Assembly: GCA_963708675.1 (NCBI GenBank)
Contig: CAVPTO010000003.1
Span: 5,146,001 to 5,210,000, forward strand
Source: DATAXP01 sp963708675
GTDB lineage: Bacteria > Planctomycetota > Planctomycetia > Pirellulales > PNKZ01
Direction: 5' to 3'
Length of the DNA: 64,000 bases
The position numbers and the translations under genes were made by a program. Positions 1 through 8,660 of this stretch are shown here, in pieces. The notes below the pieces were generated by a model. The model saw only the letters and a list, made by a program, of their open reading frames with translations. It was not told where the DNA came from and did not search any database. How positions within the stretch are numbered: the stretch's first letter is position 1; every line of letters starts with the position of its first letter.

Positions 1-135
1 GAACTCGAGTTCGGCCGCCGTCGGCTGTGCGGAGTCGGCCGCGGGCGACACCGACTCATCGGCGCGCACCGACACGATGACCCCAAGGAAGATGACAACA
101 AGGAACAATGCCGGCCACATCATCATGCGAGCCAT
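1..135 (-). CDS. N-terminus of an exported protein (cut by window edge)
   Basis: The first 45 codons of a minus-strand gene start at the ATG at 135 and run off the left edge. The start reads MARMMMWPALFLVVIFLG and continues hydrophobic to about residue 25. It then has an Ala-containing cleavage region (SVRA/DESV) and a Ser/Ala/Pro-rich segment, which is a classic Sec signal peptide. The mature part is outside the window, so the function cannot be named. It lies 31 bp downstream of the IclR-type regulator on the same strand and could be co-transcribed with it. Confidence 0.6.
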   Translation of the reverse strand, partial: MARMMMWPALFLVVIFLGVIVSVRADESVSPAADSAQPTAAELEF

Positions 136-166
136 AAGTGGACAGTCGAAGCGCATGGGAGAATCT

Positions 167-1039
167 TTAACCGCCCGTCGAGCGAGTCGTCGCTGTTTTG
201 CCAGCTTGTCTTTCGTTCGGCCTCGGACCGAACTCGGCGGAGATGCTCCGCGCGCACTCGACCACCGCATCGACAATTGGAATTCGGTCGGCCGGCTCGT
301 CTTTCCGACAGAGATGCGATACGCACAGCACGCCCAACAACGTTGCGCCGCCGCCCATCACCGGCGTCGCGTAATCCTTCACGCCCATGACGATCGGACT
401 GTCGCCGGCGGCGAATCCCTGTTGTTGAATCGTCGCGATCTGCGCTTCGTATGTTTTGACCTGAGTCGCCGACTCGCCCGATTGTTTCCAATACTCTTCG
501 CGGCGCTGCTCGGGCAACGACGATAACGCCACCAGTCCGCTCAGACGTCGATGAAGTTCGAACGAAGCGCCGATACGCACCGCCAACATCACGTCGGCAT
601 CGCCTTCGGCGCGCGCCACGACGAGCATGCGATTTTGAACGACGATGTTGAGATGGCACGACTCGCGCAGCCGTCGCGCCAGTCGTTCGAGATGCGGCAT
701 GGCATGCGCCACCAAGAACTGAGTGCTCGCGTGCTGTGAGCCGATCTCGAACATTTTCGTCGAGAGGCGATAGAACTGCGACTCGTCCCGCACGAGATAC
801 CCGCGTTCTTGCAAGCAGACCAACACGCGGAAAATCTCTTGCTTCGTTCGCCCCAGTGCCGCGGCGATTCCCGTCAGGCTCATGCCCTGCGACGCGTCGC
901 CGAGCAGTTCAAAGATGTCCAACGCTTTGTCGACGGCCGGAGCCTGATACGCTGCGGCGTCGCTTCGGTTGGCGCTGGACGGGTTCGGTGCCGCGGCTTT
1001 CTTTTTCTTCTTCGCTTCTTTCATGAAACAAAGTTTCAT
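167..1039 (-). CDS. IclR-family transcriptional regulator
   Basis: This is a one-component DNA-binding regulator. After a lysine- and alanine-rich leader (KEAKKKKKAAA), an N-terminal winged helix begins at ALDIFELLGDA, with a recognition region around GMSLTGIAAALGRTKQEIFR. The C-terminal IclR effector domain follows (LARRLRESCHLNIV, then RIGASFELHRRLSGLVALS, then GDSPIVMGVKDYATPV), which in this family binds small metabolites. The length of about 285-297 residues fits the family. Possible starts are TTG 1060, ATG 1039 and ATG 1024, and none has a clear ribosome binding site. A perfect palindrome lies exactly across the two ATGs, suggesting autoregulation. The ligand and target genes cannot be read from sequence; the exported protein downstream is the nearest candidate target. 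Confidence 0.85.
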   Translation of the reverse strand: MKLCFMKEAKKKKKAAAPNPSSANRSDAAAYQAPAVDKALDIFELLGDASQGMSLTGIAAALGRTKQEIFRVLVCLQERGYLVRDESQFYRLSTKMFEIGSQHASTQFLVAHAMPHLERLARRLRESCHLNIVVQNRMLVVARAEGDADVMLAVRIGASFELHRRLSGLVALSSLPEQRREEYWKQSGESATQVKTYEAQIATIQQQGFAAGDSPIVMGVKDYATPVMGGGATLLGVLCVSHLCRKDEPADRIPIVDAVVECARSISAEFGPRPNERQAGKTATTRSTGG

Positions 1040-1040
1040 G
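1022..1040. promoter_or_regulatory. Perfect palindrome at the IclR-type gene start (candidate operator)
   Basis: CATGAAAC-AAA-GTTTCATG has 8-bp arms and a 3-bp spacer, with no mismatch. It spans the two alternative ATG codons of the IclR-type gene. Members of this family often repress their own gene from a short palindrome near the promoter. The operator role is inferred from position and symmetry. Confidence 0.5.
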
Positions 1041-1087
1041 TACGATACGCGGCATGTCAACAGGATGCCGGAGTACCGGTCGCGTGC

Positions 1088-2254
1088 CTATTGGCGACGG
1101 TGGATGTGGTCGCGAGACACCCATTCGTCGGTGCCCGAGTCATATCCGTCGTAACGGATCAGATGCAGGCCGTACCATCCCTTGAGCACGGTCGCGGGAT
1201 ACCACGTCTTATCGCTCGGCCAATAGACCTGCACTTTGTCCCCTTCGGCGAATTGCGGCGTCTGATATGGACGCACGCGATCGGGGGTCACCCACTCATC
1301 CCAAGATTGGTCGAATCCCACGTAGTGGACTTTCATCTGCCCGCTTTGAGCAGCGATGACTTTGGCGCGATACCACTTGCCGCGGTAGTTCACTTCGAGC
1401 CGATCACCCACGTCTTGCGACACGGCGCCTTGGACGCCGACGAGCTTTGCCTGACGAGGGAAGCGGTCGCTGGCGGTGAACATCGACTTCTGCCCTTCGA
1501 TGAACGCCATTTCTAGTTCCGTATAGCGCGCGATCTCGTTCAATTCGATCACCCGGTCACCGTTCACATCAATAACGGGGTCGCCGTGGAGACCCGCGAG
1601 AACGCAGTCGCTGAACGTCCAGTTCCCGGTCGACGAGCTGTGTGAGTACGACGATGTGAGCGCCGCGTAAGCAATGTGAGAGTCACGGTGATCGCGGGCT
1701 TCGTCGTATAGCGCACCCGAGTGGCAACAATCAGCCAGCAACAACGCGCGGCCGCCTGAGAATCGCTTCTCGATGGTGTTAAAGATGCTGCGGACGCTCC
1801 AGGCGCTCGAGTCTTTCGCAGCGGCGTCGTAACAGGCAAACCAGGTCTGGCCGCTATCGACGTCGCGGTATCCGTGCCCACAGAAGTAAACGACAAGTAA
1901 GTCGTCTTCGTCTGTCTCATCGAGCAACTCGACGAACGCCTGCTGGATAGCGTGCTTGGTTGCCTCCGAATCCTTTAGGTAAGTGATCTGATCGGAAGGG
2001 ACGCCCGCCGAGCGAAAGAACTTTACAAACTGTTCGTCGCGGCGATCGATCATGCAATCGGGAAACGACGGCCACATATCGGCATGTTGCCACTCGAGCA
2101 GTCCGACAACAAAGACCCACGTCTTCGCCGGAGACCAATCGGCGCGGAACTCAGCGGCTTTCGCGCTGCCGGTGACTATCGCAATCACGATGACCGCGGC
2201 AAGCGATCGCCAAGCGAGATGTTGCGCTTTGAGACGGTGCGATCGACAACGCAT
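1088..2254 (-). CDS. Exported caspase-like (C14/metacaspase) protein with two C-terminal Tudor-like domains
   Basis: This is a predicted cysteine peptidase of the caspase/metacaspase clan. The ATG at 2254 gives a clean signal peptide (SLAAVIVIAIVTGSAKAA); an upstream in-frame TTG at 2281 is possible. The p20-like domain carries the His motif YFCGHGY and the Cys motif LLADCCHSGA (His136 and Cys186 counted from the TTG), both catalytic in this clan. Asp-rich DVNGDRVIELNE resembles an EF-hand calcium site. The last 110 residues contain two similar SH3/Tudor-knot-like modules. One runs from VGDRLEVNYRGKWYRAKV to WDEWVTPDRVRPY and the other from EGDKVQVYWPSDKTWYPATV to TDEWVSRDHI. The target is unknown. 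The call is strong for the peptidase fold and moderate for the Tudor-like modules. Confidence 0.8.
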   Translation of the reverse strand: MRCRSHRLKAQHLAWRSLAAVIVIAIVTGSAKAAEFRADWSPAKTWVFVVGLLEWQHADMWPSFPDCMIDRRDEQFVKFFRSAGVPSDQITYLKDSEATKHAIQQAFVELLDETDEDDLLVVYFCGHGYRDVDSGQTWFACYDAAAKDSSAWSVRSIFNTIEKRFSGGRALLLADCCHSGALYDEARDHRDSHIAYAALTSSYSHSSSTGNWTFSDCVLAGLHGDPVIDVNGDRVIELNEIARYTELEMAFIEGQKSMFTASDRFPRQAKLVGVQGAVSQDVGDRLEVNYRGKWYRAKVIAAQSGQMKVHYVGFDQSWDEWVTPDRVRPYQTPQFAEGDKVQVYWPSDKTWYPATVLKGWYGLHLIRYDGYDSGTDEWVSRDHIHRRQ

Positions 2255-2281
2255 GCGATGCCCCTCGACACGGCGTTTCAA

Positions 2282-3111
2282 TTCGATACCAAGGATCGCG
2301 ACGCCATCCTTCCTCGCTGAAAGTTTAGGTCACGGACGTCGTGCAACTGGAAACCAGTGAAGGAGTTCCGCGGCGAGCGTTTTGACGGCAATTGCCGTGA
2401 AATGATTCCACTCGAAGGACGTTCGCTATTGAACGTTGACGAGCAGCGTTGGAAATCAAAAAGTTTCGATTCGGCAGATCGGAAGTGTTGCGTTCAGTCA
2501 CCACGATGCGTGGCCTTTTCTCCACACGCGAGATTGGTTGTGACCTCGCGCGGCGCTAGCGACCCTATTCACTTGACCGCGAAATCTTTGACGGATCACT
2601 AAGCGGAACGCGGCTTTACGATCGCCCGAGAGTGTCGCGTCGCTGCAAGTCGCGTCCATCGCGGCCTGGGCTTTGCGATGCGGGATAAGACCGTAAACCG
2701 CAAAGGAATCGACTCGATGTGGCGACTCGTGAATCGCGTCTTGATGGCCCTCGACCATTGGCTCACAAGCCATCCGCCCAAGACGGATCAATCGGAACGA
2801 TTGCGCTCATCCGTGTCACCGGCCGTGAAGAGCTGGCAATACGACGTCTACATCCGATCCAATGTCGGGCCATCATCACGTTCGCGATAATCCGCGTCTC
2901 AATCCAGACGGCATGAGCTGACGCGACCGTCGAATCGTCGCAATAGCTTCTCCTCGCGTTTGCGCCCGCGGCCGTCGACTCTCCGCCACGGCGCAACTGA
3001 TGGGTGAACTAGAGTTCAAGGGGGTTTTTTGGCCCCCTCGCGCGCTGTGGCGGTTCCCTCGTTCTGTTTCATCGTCCGCGCACCCCCCTCGGTCTATGGC
3101 TCGCACTGCAC
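2282..3111. other. Long intergenic region with no supported gene
   Basis: About 830 bp lie between the divergently oriented caspase-like gene and the GH5 gene. The short open frames here have shadow-like composition and no recognisable domain. The only structured elements I see are the dyad at 3005-3018 and the adjacent GC-rich hairpin at 3019-3038, close to the GH5 start. Confidence 0.5.
3005..3018. promoter_or_regulatory. Perfect dyad TGAACT-AG-AGTTCA, a GAAC-N4-GTTC pattern
   Basis: This 14-bp perfect inverted repeat lies about 95 bp upstream of the GH5 start. It fits the GAAC-N4-GTTC pattern of Gram-positive-type LexA boxes, though such a short pattern also occurs by chance. It abuts a hairpin made of AGGGGG (3019-3024), an 8-base loop and CCCCCT (3033-3038). 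It could be a repressor site for the polysaccharide locus; no regulator is identified. Confidence 0.3.
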
Positions 3112-4242
3112 ATGACGGTTGCGCGAATGTTGTTCACTCGACGCGAATTCATTGCGGGCGCGGCGGCCGGCGCTGCCGTGGCGAGCGCACTTGAATTTCC
3201 CGTCAAGTCGGCGCTGTTGAACTTAGGAACTCGGCCGCGATCCGGCGTCTCGTTGGCCGGCGCGGAGTTTGGATGCCATCGTCCGGAATTCAGCAATCAA
3301 AACCCCGGCATCTGTGGTCGCGAGTATATCTACCCGACGCAGAACACGGTCGCATACTTCGCCGAGCAGGGTCTCGGGCTGATTCGGCTTCCGTTTCGGT
3401 GGGAGCGCTTGCAGCCCCGATTGGGACAACCGCTGGACCCGGCCGAGATGAATCACATCCGCGAGGTGCTGCGCTGGGCGGCAGAGCTTGGCTGTCAGGT
3501 CATTCTCGACGTGCACAACTACGCCCGTTACCGGCTCGTGGTGTCTGGCGAGCCGCGCGACGTGGTGATCGACGAGCTGCTGGACGGCCAAGCGATCGTG
3601 TCGCGGACTGACTTCGCTGATCTATGGCGTCGCATTGCCGAACAGTTTGCCAACAACCGCGCGATCGGCGGTTTCGGTCTGATGAACGAACCGCACGACC
3701 TCGGCGATTCGAACTGGAAGGCCATTTCCCAATGCGCTGTCGACGCCATTCGTTCGATCGATCACGAAATCACGATCTATGTCTCCGGCCAGGGGTGGGC
3801 CAATGCCCATCTCTTTGAAGAAATCAACGGCCCGACGGCCTGGATCCACGACCCCGCAGACCGCGTCGCATACGAGGCCCATTGCTATTTCGACGCCGAA
3901 TCCAGCGGCCAGTACCGCCTGAACTATGCGCAGGAGCTGAAGCTCGATCCCGAGTTGCTTGACCGCGGCGTCAAACGTTTGCGAGTGTTTCTCGATTGGT
4001 GCCGCCGGAACAAAGTGCGGGGCTTTCTCGGCGAGTACGGCATACCGGGCCGCGACGCTGGTTGGCAGATGGTGCTGCGTCGGACGCTAGAGTCGCTGCA
4101 GGGCACAGGCGTCGGCGCCTGCTATTGGGCCGCTGGCGAATGGTGGCACGACTATCCGCTGTCGTTGCAGCCGACGGATGACTTCCGACACCCTGCTCCG
4201 CAACTGGCAGTGGTGAAGGAACTAACGGGCAGTCTTCGATAG
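3112..4242 (+). CDS. Tat-exported glycoside hydrolase family 5 (cellulase-like)
   Basis: This is a predicted endo-acting beta-glycanase. The N-terminus has a twin-arginine signal (FTRREFIAGAAAGAAVA) that sends the folded enzyme across the inner membrane. The TIM-barrel shows the GH5 marks: RLPFRWERLQP, the DVHNYARY strand, the acid/base Glu193 in GLMNEPHD, and the nucleophile Glu308 in FLGEYGIPG. The length of 376 residues is normal. The ATG at 3112 is used; the ATG at 3127 also keeps the RR motif. The synthase gene begins 42 bp after its stop, so the enzyme probably plays the BcsZ-like role of cutting or trimming the nascent polysaccharide. Substrate specificity is inferred from this context. 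Confidence 0.88.
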   Translation: MTVARMLFTRREFIAGAAAGAAVASALEFPVKSALLNLGTRPRSGVSLAGAEFGCHRPEFSNQNPGICGREYIYPTQNTVAYFAEQGLGLIRLPFRWERLQPRLGQPLDPAEMNHIREVLRWAAELGCQVILDVHNYARYRLVVSGEPRDVVIDELLDGQAIVSRTDFADLWRRIAEQFANNRAIGGFGLMNEPHDLGDSNWKAISQCAVDAIRSIDHEITIYVSGQGWANAHLFEEINGPTAWIHDPADRVAYEAHCYFDAESSGQYRLNYAQELKLDPELLDRGVKRLRVFLDWCRRNKVRGFLGEYGIPGRDAGWQMVLRRTLESLQGTGVGACYWAAGEWWHDYPLSLQPTDDFRHPAPQLAVVKELTGSLR

Positions 4243-4284
4243 TTGGCAGTTCCGCAGCGGGCAACTCTCAGCGCCGGTTTTGAT

Positions 4285-6594
4285 ATGCAGAGCGACTCGC
4301 CCAAACAGACGAAACGCCGAACGGCCATGATCGTGGCAACGATCATGACGCTGGTGTATCTCGTCTATCGCGGCTTGTTCACGCTGAACTTCTCGAGCCC
4401 GTACGCCGTGACGGCTTCGCTGACGTTGTATGCCGCGGAGTGTTATGGCGGCATGTTGCTCTTCTTGTTCTTCTTCCAGATTTGGGATGTGCGCAATCCC
4501 GAGCCGCAGCCGCCTTTACCGAATCGCACGGTCGACGTGCTGATACCGACCTACAACGAAGAACCCGACCTGTTGCGCGGCACGATCACCGCAGCGCTCA
4601 GGATCAGTTACCCTCATCGCACGTATGTCCTTGACGACGGCCGACGACCCGAAGTGCGCGCGCTGTGCGAGGCGCTGGGCGCCGAGTACATCACGCGCGA
4701 AAACAACCTGCACGCCAAGGCCGGCAACCTTAACCACGCGCTGAAACTGACCAACGGCGAGTTCGTGGTGATCTTCGATGCCGATCACGTCGCCGACCGG
4801 AGCTTCATCGATCGGCTCATCGGATACTTCTCCGATCCACGGCTCGGATTCGTGCAGACCCCGCACGCGTTCTACAACTTCGACGCATACCAAGGGATTC
4901 TCGACTACGAGCGCGGCGTCTACTGGGAAGAGGGCATGCTCTTCTACAACGTGACGCAGCCCGGCAAGAACCGCTGGAACGGCGTCACCTTTTGCGGCAG
5001 CGCCGCGATCTTCCGTCGCCAGGCTCTCGAAGATGTCGGGCTTGTGGCCACCGAGACGATCACGGAAGACATGCAGACCGGCCTGCGGATGCATGCCAAA
5101 GGCTGGAAGAGCTTGTTCGTCAACGAGCGATTGATCGCCGCACTGGCAGCGCAGGACATCACCAGCTTCAACACTCAGCGGCTTCGTTGGGGCGAAGGCA
5201 ACCTCAGCATCTTCGCCTACGACAACCCGTTGACGATGCCCGGGCTCACGCTTGCCCAGCGCGTCTGCTATCTCGGCTCGATGTTGTCGTGGACGACGGG
5301 CGTGCAGAAGCTGCTGATCTATGTAACCCCGATGTTGATGCTCATCACCGACGTCGGCCCGGTGAAAAGCATCGACTTGAAGCTGGGCGTATTGATGACC
5401 CTATACCTGGTCAGCGTCTGGTGCGGTGTGAAGATCGCCAGTAACGGCTACGGTCATTTGTGGGGCATCGAGCTGGCGCAGATGGCGAACTTCTGGACTC
5501 AGGTCCGAGCCACCTGGCGCGCAATCTTTCGTCGCCATCTGGCGCGCTTCATCGTCACCTCGAAGCGCGGCCCACAGTCGAACAGCGTGGTGAAGAACCT
5601 ATCGCCGCAAATCCTGTATATCGTCGGCAGCACCGTCTCGATCACCTGGGCGTCGACCCGTTACGGGCTCGATCTGTCGAACGATCTCGTGGCCTTGGTC
5701 GTCGGCTCGGTATTGCTGCTCATCCATTCATCGTTGGCTTGGTCGGTGATTCGCCGCGCACTACGTCCGACAGACATCCGCAGTTCCTGGCGTCATCCGG
5801 CTGCGCTGCACGTCAGCTATTGCGGCGTCGACCCGCAGGGCGAGCCTGTCAGCGGTCAGGGGGTGACGCGCGACATCAACGAAAACGGCGTTGCGTTCGT
5901 CACTTTCGCGCCGCTGTCTACAACCCACGACGTCGAACTGACGATTTCTGGCGGTAGTCGAACCGTCATGTGTCGCGGCGCGATCCGTTCGCATCACACA
6001 ACGGTCGACGATCGCATTGGCCGACACGGGCGAGCTCAATCCTACAGCTACGGCGTCGAGTTTCTAGAGACGACCGCCGAGGAACTCGAAGTCTTGTGGT
6101 GGCTCGGCGCCCAGTTCGCCGTGAGCCGCCAATATGAGCGCTTCTGCGGTGGCCAAAGCGGCTTATCGAACGAGGACGGTCCGAGCATTCCCGCCCGAAA
6201 CGACGAACAAGTCTTCGAGTTGCCACTGAACATCGACTTGCCAACGCACCGCATCCTCGCCTGTGTGAGCGAAACGCTCGGACCGCATACAATGACGGCG
6301 CTCGTCTCTGAGCCGCTCGCGCCGCAGATGAGGCTGGGGTTTGAACTCGCGACGCCTTTCGGCCCGGTACACGGCAGGCGCGGGTCATTGAATCGCAAGT
6401 GCGCACGGTTGCGGGACAGACGCTCCGTGAAGCGCGCTTCCAATTCGAGCCGTTCGCCGGCGCGTTGCTCAGCCAACTGCGGGCGACGTTGGACAAGAAG
6501 CAGTCGCGGGAGTTGGCTCCCGTCATGCGGCTCAATCCCGCGCGACGACCAAGCGGCTACCGCCGCGCGGCGACGCTCGTGGCTGGCTCGGTAG
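4285..6594 (+). CDS. bcsA: BcsA-like cellulose/beta-glucan synthase with PilZ domain (3' end frameshifted)
   Basis: This inner-membrane processive family 2 glycosyltransferase polymerises sugar from UDP-glucose. It has N-terminal membrane segments and then the GT2 core: PTYNEEPDLLRG, DDGRRPE, DADH (about residue 165), ITEDMQTG with the TED motif, and QRLRW (about 298). More membrane helices follow, then a PilZ domain (about 493-610) that in this family binds cyclic di-GMP and activates synthesis. The ATG at 4285 is preferred to a TTG at 4243 that touches the GH5 stop. From about 6376 the frame turns into Arg/Ser-rich nonsense, while the neighbouring frame continues a second PilZ-like domain into the TPR protein. 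The true product is therefore probably a fusion of about 1454 residues ending at 8648. Nothing recognisable as BcsB is present. Confidence 0.85.
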   Translation: MQSDSPKQTKRRTAMIVATIMTLVYLVYRGLFTLNFSSPYAVTASLTLYAAECYGGMLLFLFFFQIWDVRNPEPQPPLPNRTVDVLIPTYNEEPDLLRGTITAALRISYPHRTYVLDDGRRPEVRALCEALGAEYITRENNLHAKAGNLNHALKLTNGEFVVIFDADHVADRSFIDRLIGYFSDPRLGFVQTPHAFYNFDAYQGILDYERGVYWEEGMLFYNVTQPGKNRWNGVTFCGSAAIFRRQALEDVGLVATETITEDMQTGLRMHAKGWKSLFVNERLIAALAAQDITSFNTQRLRWGEGNLSIFAYDNPLTMPGLTLAQRVCYLGSMLSWTTGVQKLLIYVTPMLMLITDVGPVKSIDLKLGVLMTLYLVSVWCGVKIASNGYGHLWGIELAQMANFWTQVRATWRAIFRRHLARFIVTSKRGPQSNSVVKNLSPQILYIVGSTVSITWASTRYGLDLSNDLVALVVGSVLLLIHSSLAWSVIRRALRPTDIRSSWRHPAALHVSYCGVDPQGEPVSGQGVTRDINENGVAFVTFAPLSTTHDVELTISGGSRTVMCRGAIRSHHTTVDDRIGRHGRAQSYSYGVEFLETTAEELEVLWWLGAQFAVSRQYERFCGGQSGLSNEDGPSIPARNDEQVFELPLNIDLPTHRILACVSETLGPHTMTALVSEPLAPQMRLGFELATPFGPVHGRRGSLNRKCARLRDRRSVKRASNSSRSPARCSANCGRRWTRSSRGSWLPSCGSIPRDDQAATAARRRSWLAR

Positions 6595-8648
6595 TGATCG
6601 CGGCCGTGCTCGTCTTCAGCGGCGTCGTCGTGTTTGAACAGGACGAAGTGGCCGTCGCGCGAGCCGAGGCGGGGCATCCCATCTCGAGCGAGCAGATCAA
6701 GCGGCTCGAACGACTCGTACAGCAGGCTTCCACGTCGGCAAACGTCGATGAGGAGATGCTCGTGCATTTACGTGGAGCCATGTTGCGGCTCGGACGGAAG
6801 GCCGATGTTCACCAATTGAACGAAGTCATCGCGCGGATCACGCCCAGCACACTGAACGGTCGAATCGTCAAGGCGATGGCGCTTCAAGACCTGCAGCGCG
6901 ACGAGGAGGCAGACGTGCTGTTTCAAGGGCTGATCGATCACTTAGATGACATGTACGATAATGCCACACGACGCAACGTCTTGCTGGCCGCTGCGCGTAA
7001 TGCCGCCAACATGGGTCACTTTGCAACGGCGGTCGATCGCTACGCGCGGCTCGAGTCGCTAGGGATGTCGGCCGTCGATGTACGCGAAGAATACGCAGGC
7101 GTGCTCGCTCGGGCCGGCCGAGCGGACGAAGCGATCAAGATTTTGGAGCAAGGACCGCCCGAGCCCAGCGCGCTGCTGCTGCTTGCCTCGATCTACGACT
7201 CGCAGAAGCATTTCGACAAGGCAATTGAGACCTACCGACGACTGTTGAAGATCGCACCGCAAAACTCGGAAGGTCGCCGCGGACTGGCGGACAATGCCCT
7301 CTGGTCGCACGACTACTCGGCAGCAGCTGCCGGCTATCGCAAAATCCTGACACAGACGCCCGACGATCTGACGGTGAGAACGCAACTGGCTGCAGCGCTT
7401 TTGGGTGGCGCTCATTTCTCTGAGGCGATCGCTGACTATGCGGCCTTGCTCGAGCAGCAACCTGACCGTCGGGACTTCATTGACGGATTCCTGTTGGCTG
7501 CCGCCGGCGCTGAACGTCTGAGTGCCGACGAACAGCGAATCTTGGATTCTTTGTACCAACGCCGGTCTGCGCTCGACTTGGATGAGCCCATGTCGACACA
7601 CCTGTTAAATGCCTTGGTCCGGCATGGAGAGTCGCAACAGGTATTGCCGCTGTTGGAGACGCTGTTGGCCCAGGCGCCGCAGGATTTCAAATTGCGACTG
7701 CAACTTGCTGGCGTCTTGGATCAATTCCATCACCCGGCCGAAGCGAATCGGATCTTCGCAGAACTGCTCGGGAAACTTGACAAGCTGCCTGTCGCGATGC
7801 GACCGCAAGTGCTGCTGGCTTCGGCCCGCAACGCCGCCAATCGTGGCGATGATGTTGCAGCTGCACAGCGGTACGATCAGCTTGAGGCCCTGGAGCCGCT
7901 CGATGCTGATCTGACTGCCGAATACGCTGGCGTGCTGGTACAAGCGGGGCGCACCGAAGACGCCGTGAAACTACTCGAGCACGCTCCACCCGCGCCTTGC
8001 ACGTTGCGGTTGCTCGGTTCGATCTATGCATCGCAAAAACGATTCGACGCGGCAATCGACGTGTATCGTCGACTCTTGGAGATCGCGCCGCACGATGCCG
8101 TTGCCGAAAGGGGCATCGCCGACAACGCTCTCTGGTCACGCGACTTCGCGACCGCCGTCTCGCTGTACCGGAAGATTCTCGAACGCGACCCGGATGATGC
8201 CGACGTCAGTCAACGATTGGCCGAAGCCCTGCTTGGCGGCCGCAATTACCAGGCGGCGCTGGCAGCCTATACGGCGCTAATCGATCGCGAACCTCAGCGG
8301 CCCGATCTCGAAGACGGTTTCCTGCTGGCCGCTTCGGGAGCGGCGCACTTGGATGCTCACGAGGCTCGGACGTTGGATGCCCTTTTCAATCGTCCCGATC
8401 GCCGCACGGACGAAAAGTTTCTGACCAACCTGTTGAACGCCTTGAGCAAGCACGGTCGACAGCAACAGGTGTTGCCACTGCTGGAGACGTTAGCGAAAGA
8501 AGACCCCGAGAATCCCGCGTTGCGGTTGCGTTTGGCAGACGCTCTGCAAAACGCCGGACGCTTTGCCGAGGCCGACGAGAATTATCGCTGGCTTTTGGCA
8601 CATCCGACTTCGGATGGTCGGTTGACGCAAAGCGACTCGACGCCGTAA
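6399..8648 (+). CDS. Membrane-anchored TPR protein, probably the C-terminal part of the BcsA-like protein
   Basis: This frame opens at 6345, inside a PilZ-like stretch (ARVIESQVRTVAG, then REARFQFEPFAG), so the ATG at 6399 is probably not a natural start. A single membrane helix follows (about residues 60-82, SVVIAAVLVFSGVVVF). The rest is a long chain of tetratricopeptide repeats. Two blocks of about 280 residues are near-copies of each other: LLAAARNAANMGHFATAVDRY and LLASARNAANRGDDVAAAQRY, then ADNALWSHDYSAAAAGYRKIL and ADNALWSRDFATAVSLYRKIL. TPR arrays in cellulose export (BcsC-like) hold periplasmic partners together. If the frameshift is an artefact, synthase, second PilZ and TPR scaffold form one polypeptide. 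Confidence 0.75.
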   Translation: MRTVAGQTLREARFQFEPFAGALLSQLRATLDKKQSRELAPVMRLNPARRPSGYRRAATLVAGSVVIAAVLVFSGVVVFEQDEVAVARAEAGHPISSEQIKRLERLVQQASTSANVDEEMLVHLRGAMLRLGRKADVHQLNEVIARITPSTLNGRIVKAMALQDLQRDEEADVLFQGLIDHLDDMYDNATRRNVLLAAARNAANMGHFATAVDRYARLESLGMSAVDVREEYAGVLARAGRADEAIKILEQGPPEPSALLLLASIYDSQKHFDKAIETYRRLLKIAPQNSEGRRGLADNALWSHDYSAAAAGYRKILTQTPDDLTVRTQLAAALLGGAHFSEAIADYAALLEQQPDRRDFIDGFLLAAAGAERLSADEQRILDSLYQRRSALDLDEPMSTHLLNALVRHGESQQVLPLLETLLAQAPQDFKLRLQLAGVLDQFHHPAEANRIFAELLGKLDKLPVAMRPQVLLASARNAANRGDDVAAAQRYDQLEALEPLDADLTAEYAGVLVQAGRTEDAVKLLEHAPPAPCTLRLLGSIYASQKRFDAAIDVYRRLLEIAPHDAVAERGIADNALWSRDFATAVSLYRKILERDPDDADVSQRLAEALLGGRNYQAALAAYTALIDREPQRPDLEDGFLLAASGAAHLDAHEARTLDALFNRPDRRTDEKFLTNLLNALSKHGRQQQVLPLLETLAKEDPENPALRLRLADALQNAGRFAEADENYRWLLAHPTSDGRLTQSDSTP

Positions 8649-8660
8649 GGCATCGGCGCA

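Noticed and set aside
3019..3038. AGGGGG/CCCCCT hairpin as an intrinsic terminator
   Set aside because: The T-run is in the loop, not after the stem, and no gene ends shortly upstream on the plus strand.
6336..6342. GGGGTTT as a programmed -1 frameshift site in the synthase gene
   Set aside because: The heptamer phase does not fit X-XXY-YYZ, and the receiving frame has a stop at 6342-6344, so a shift here would terminate at once.
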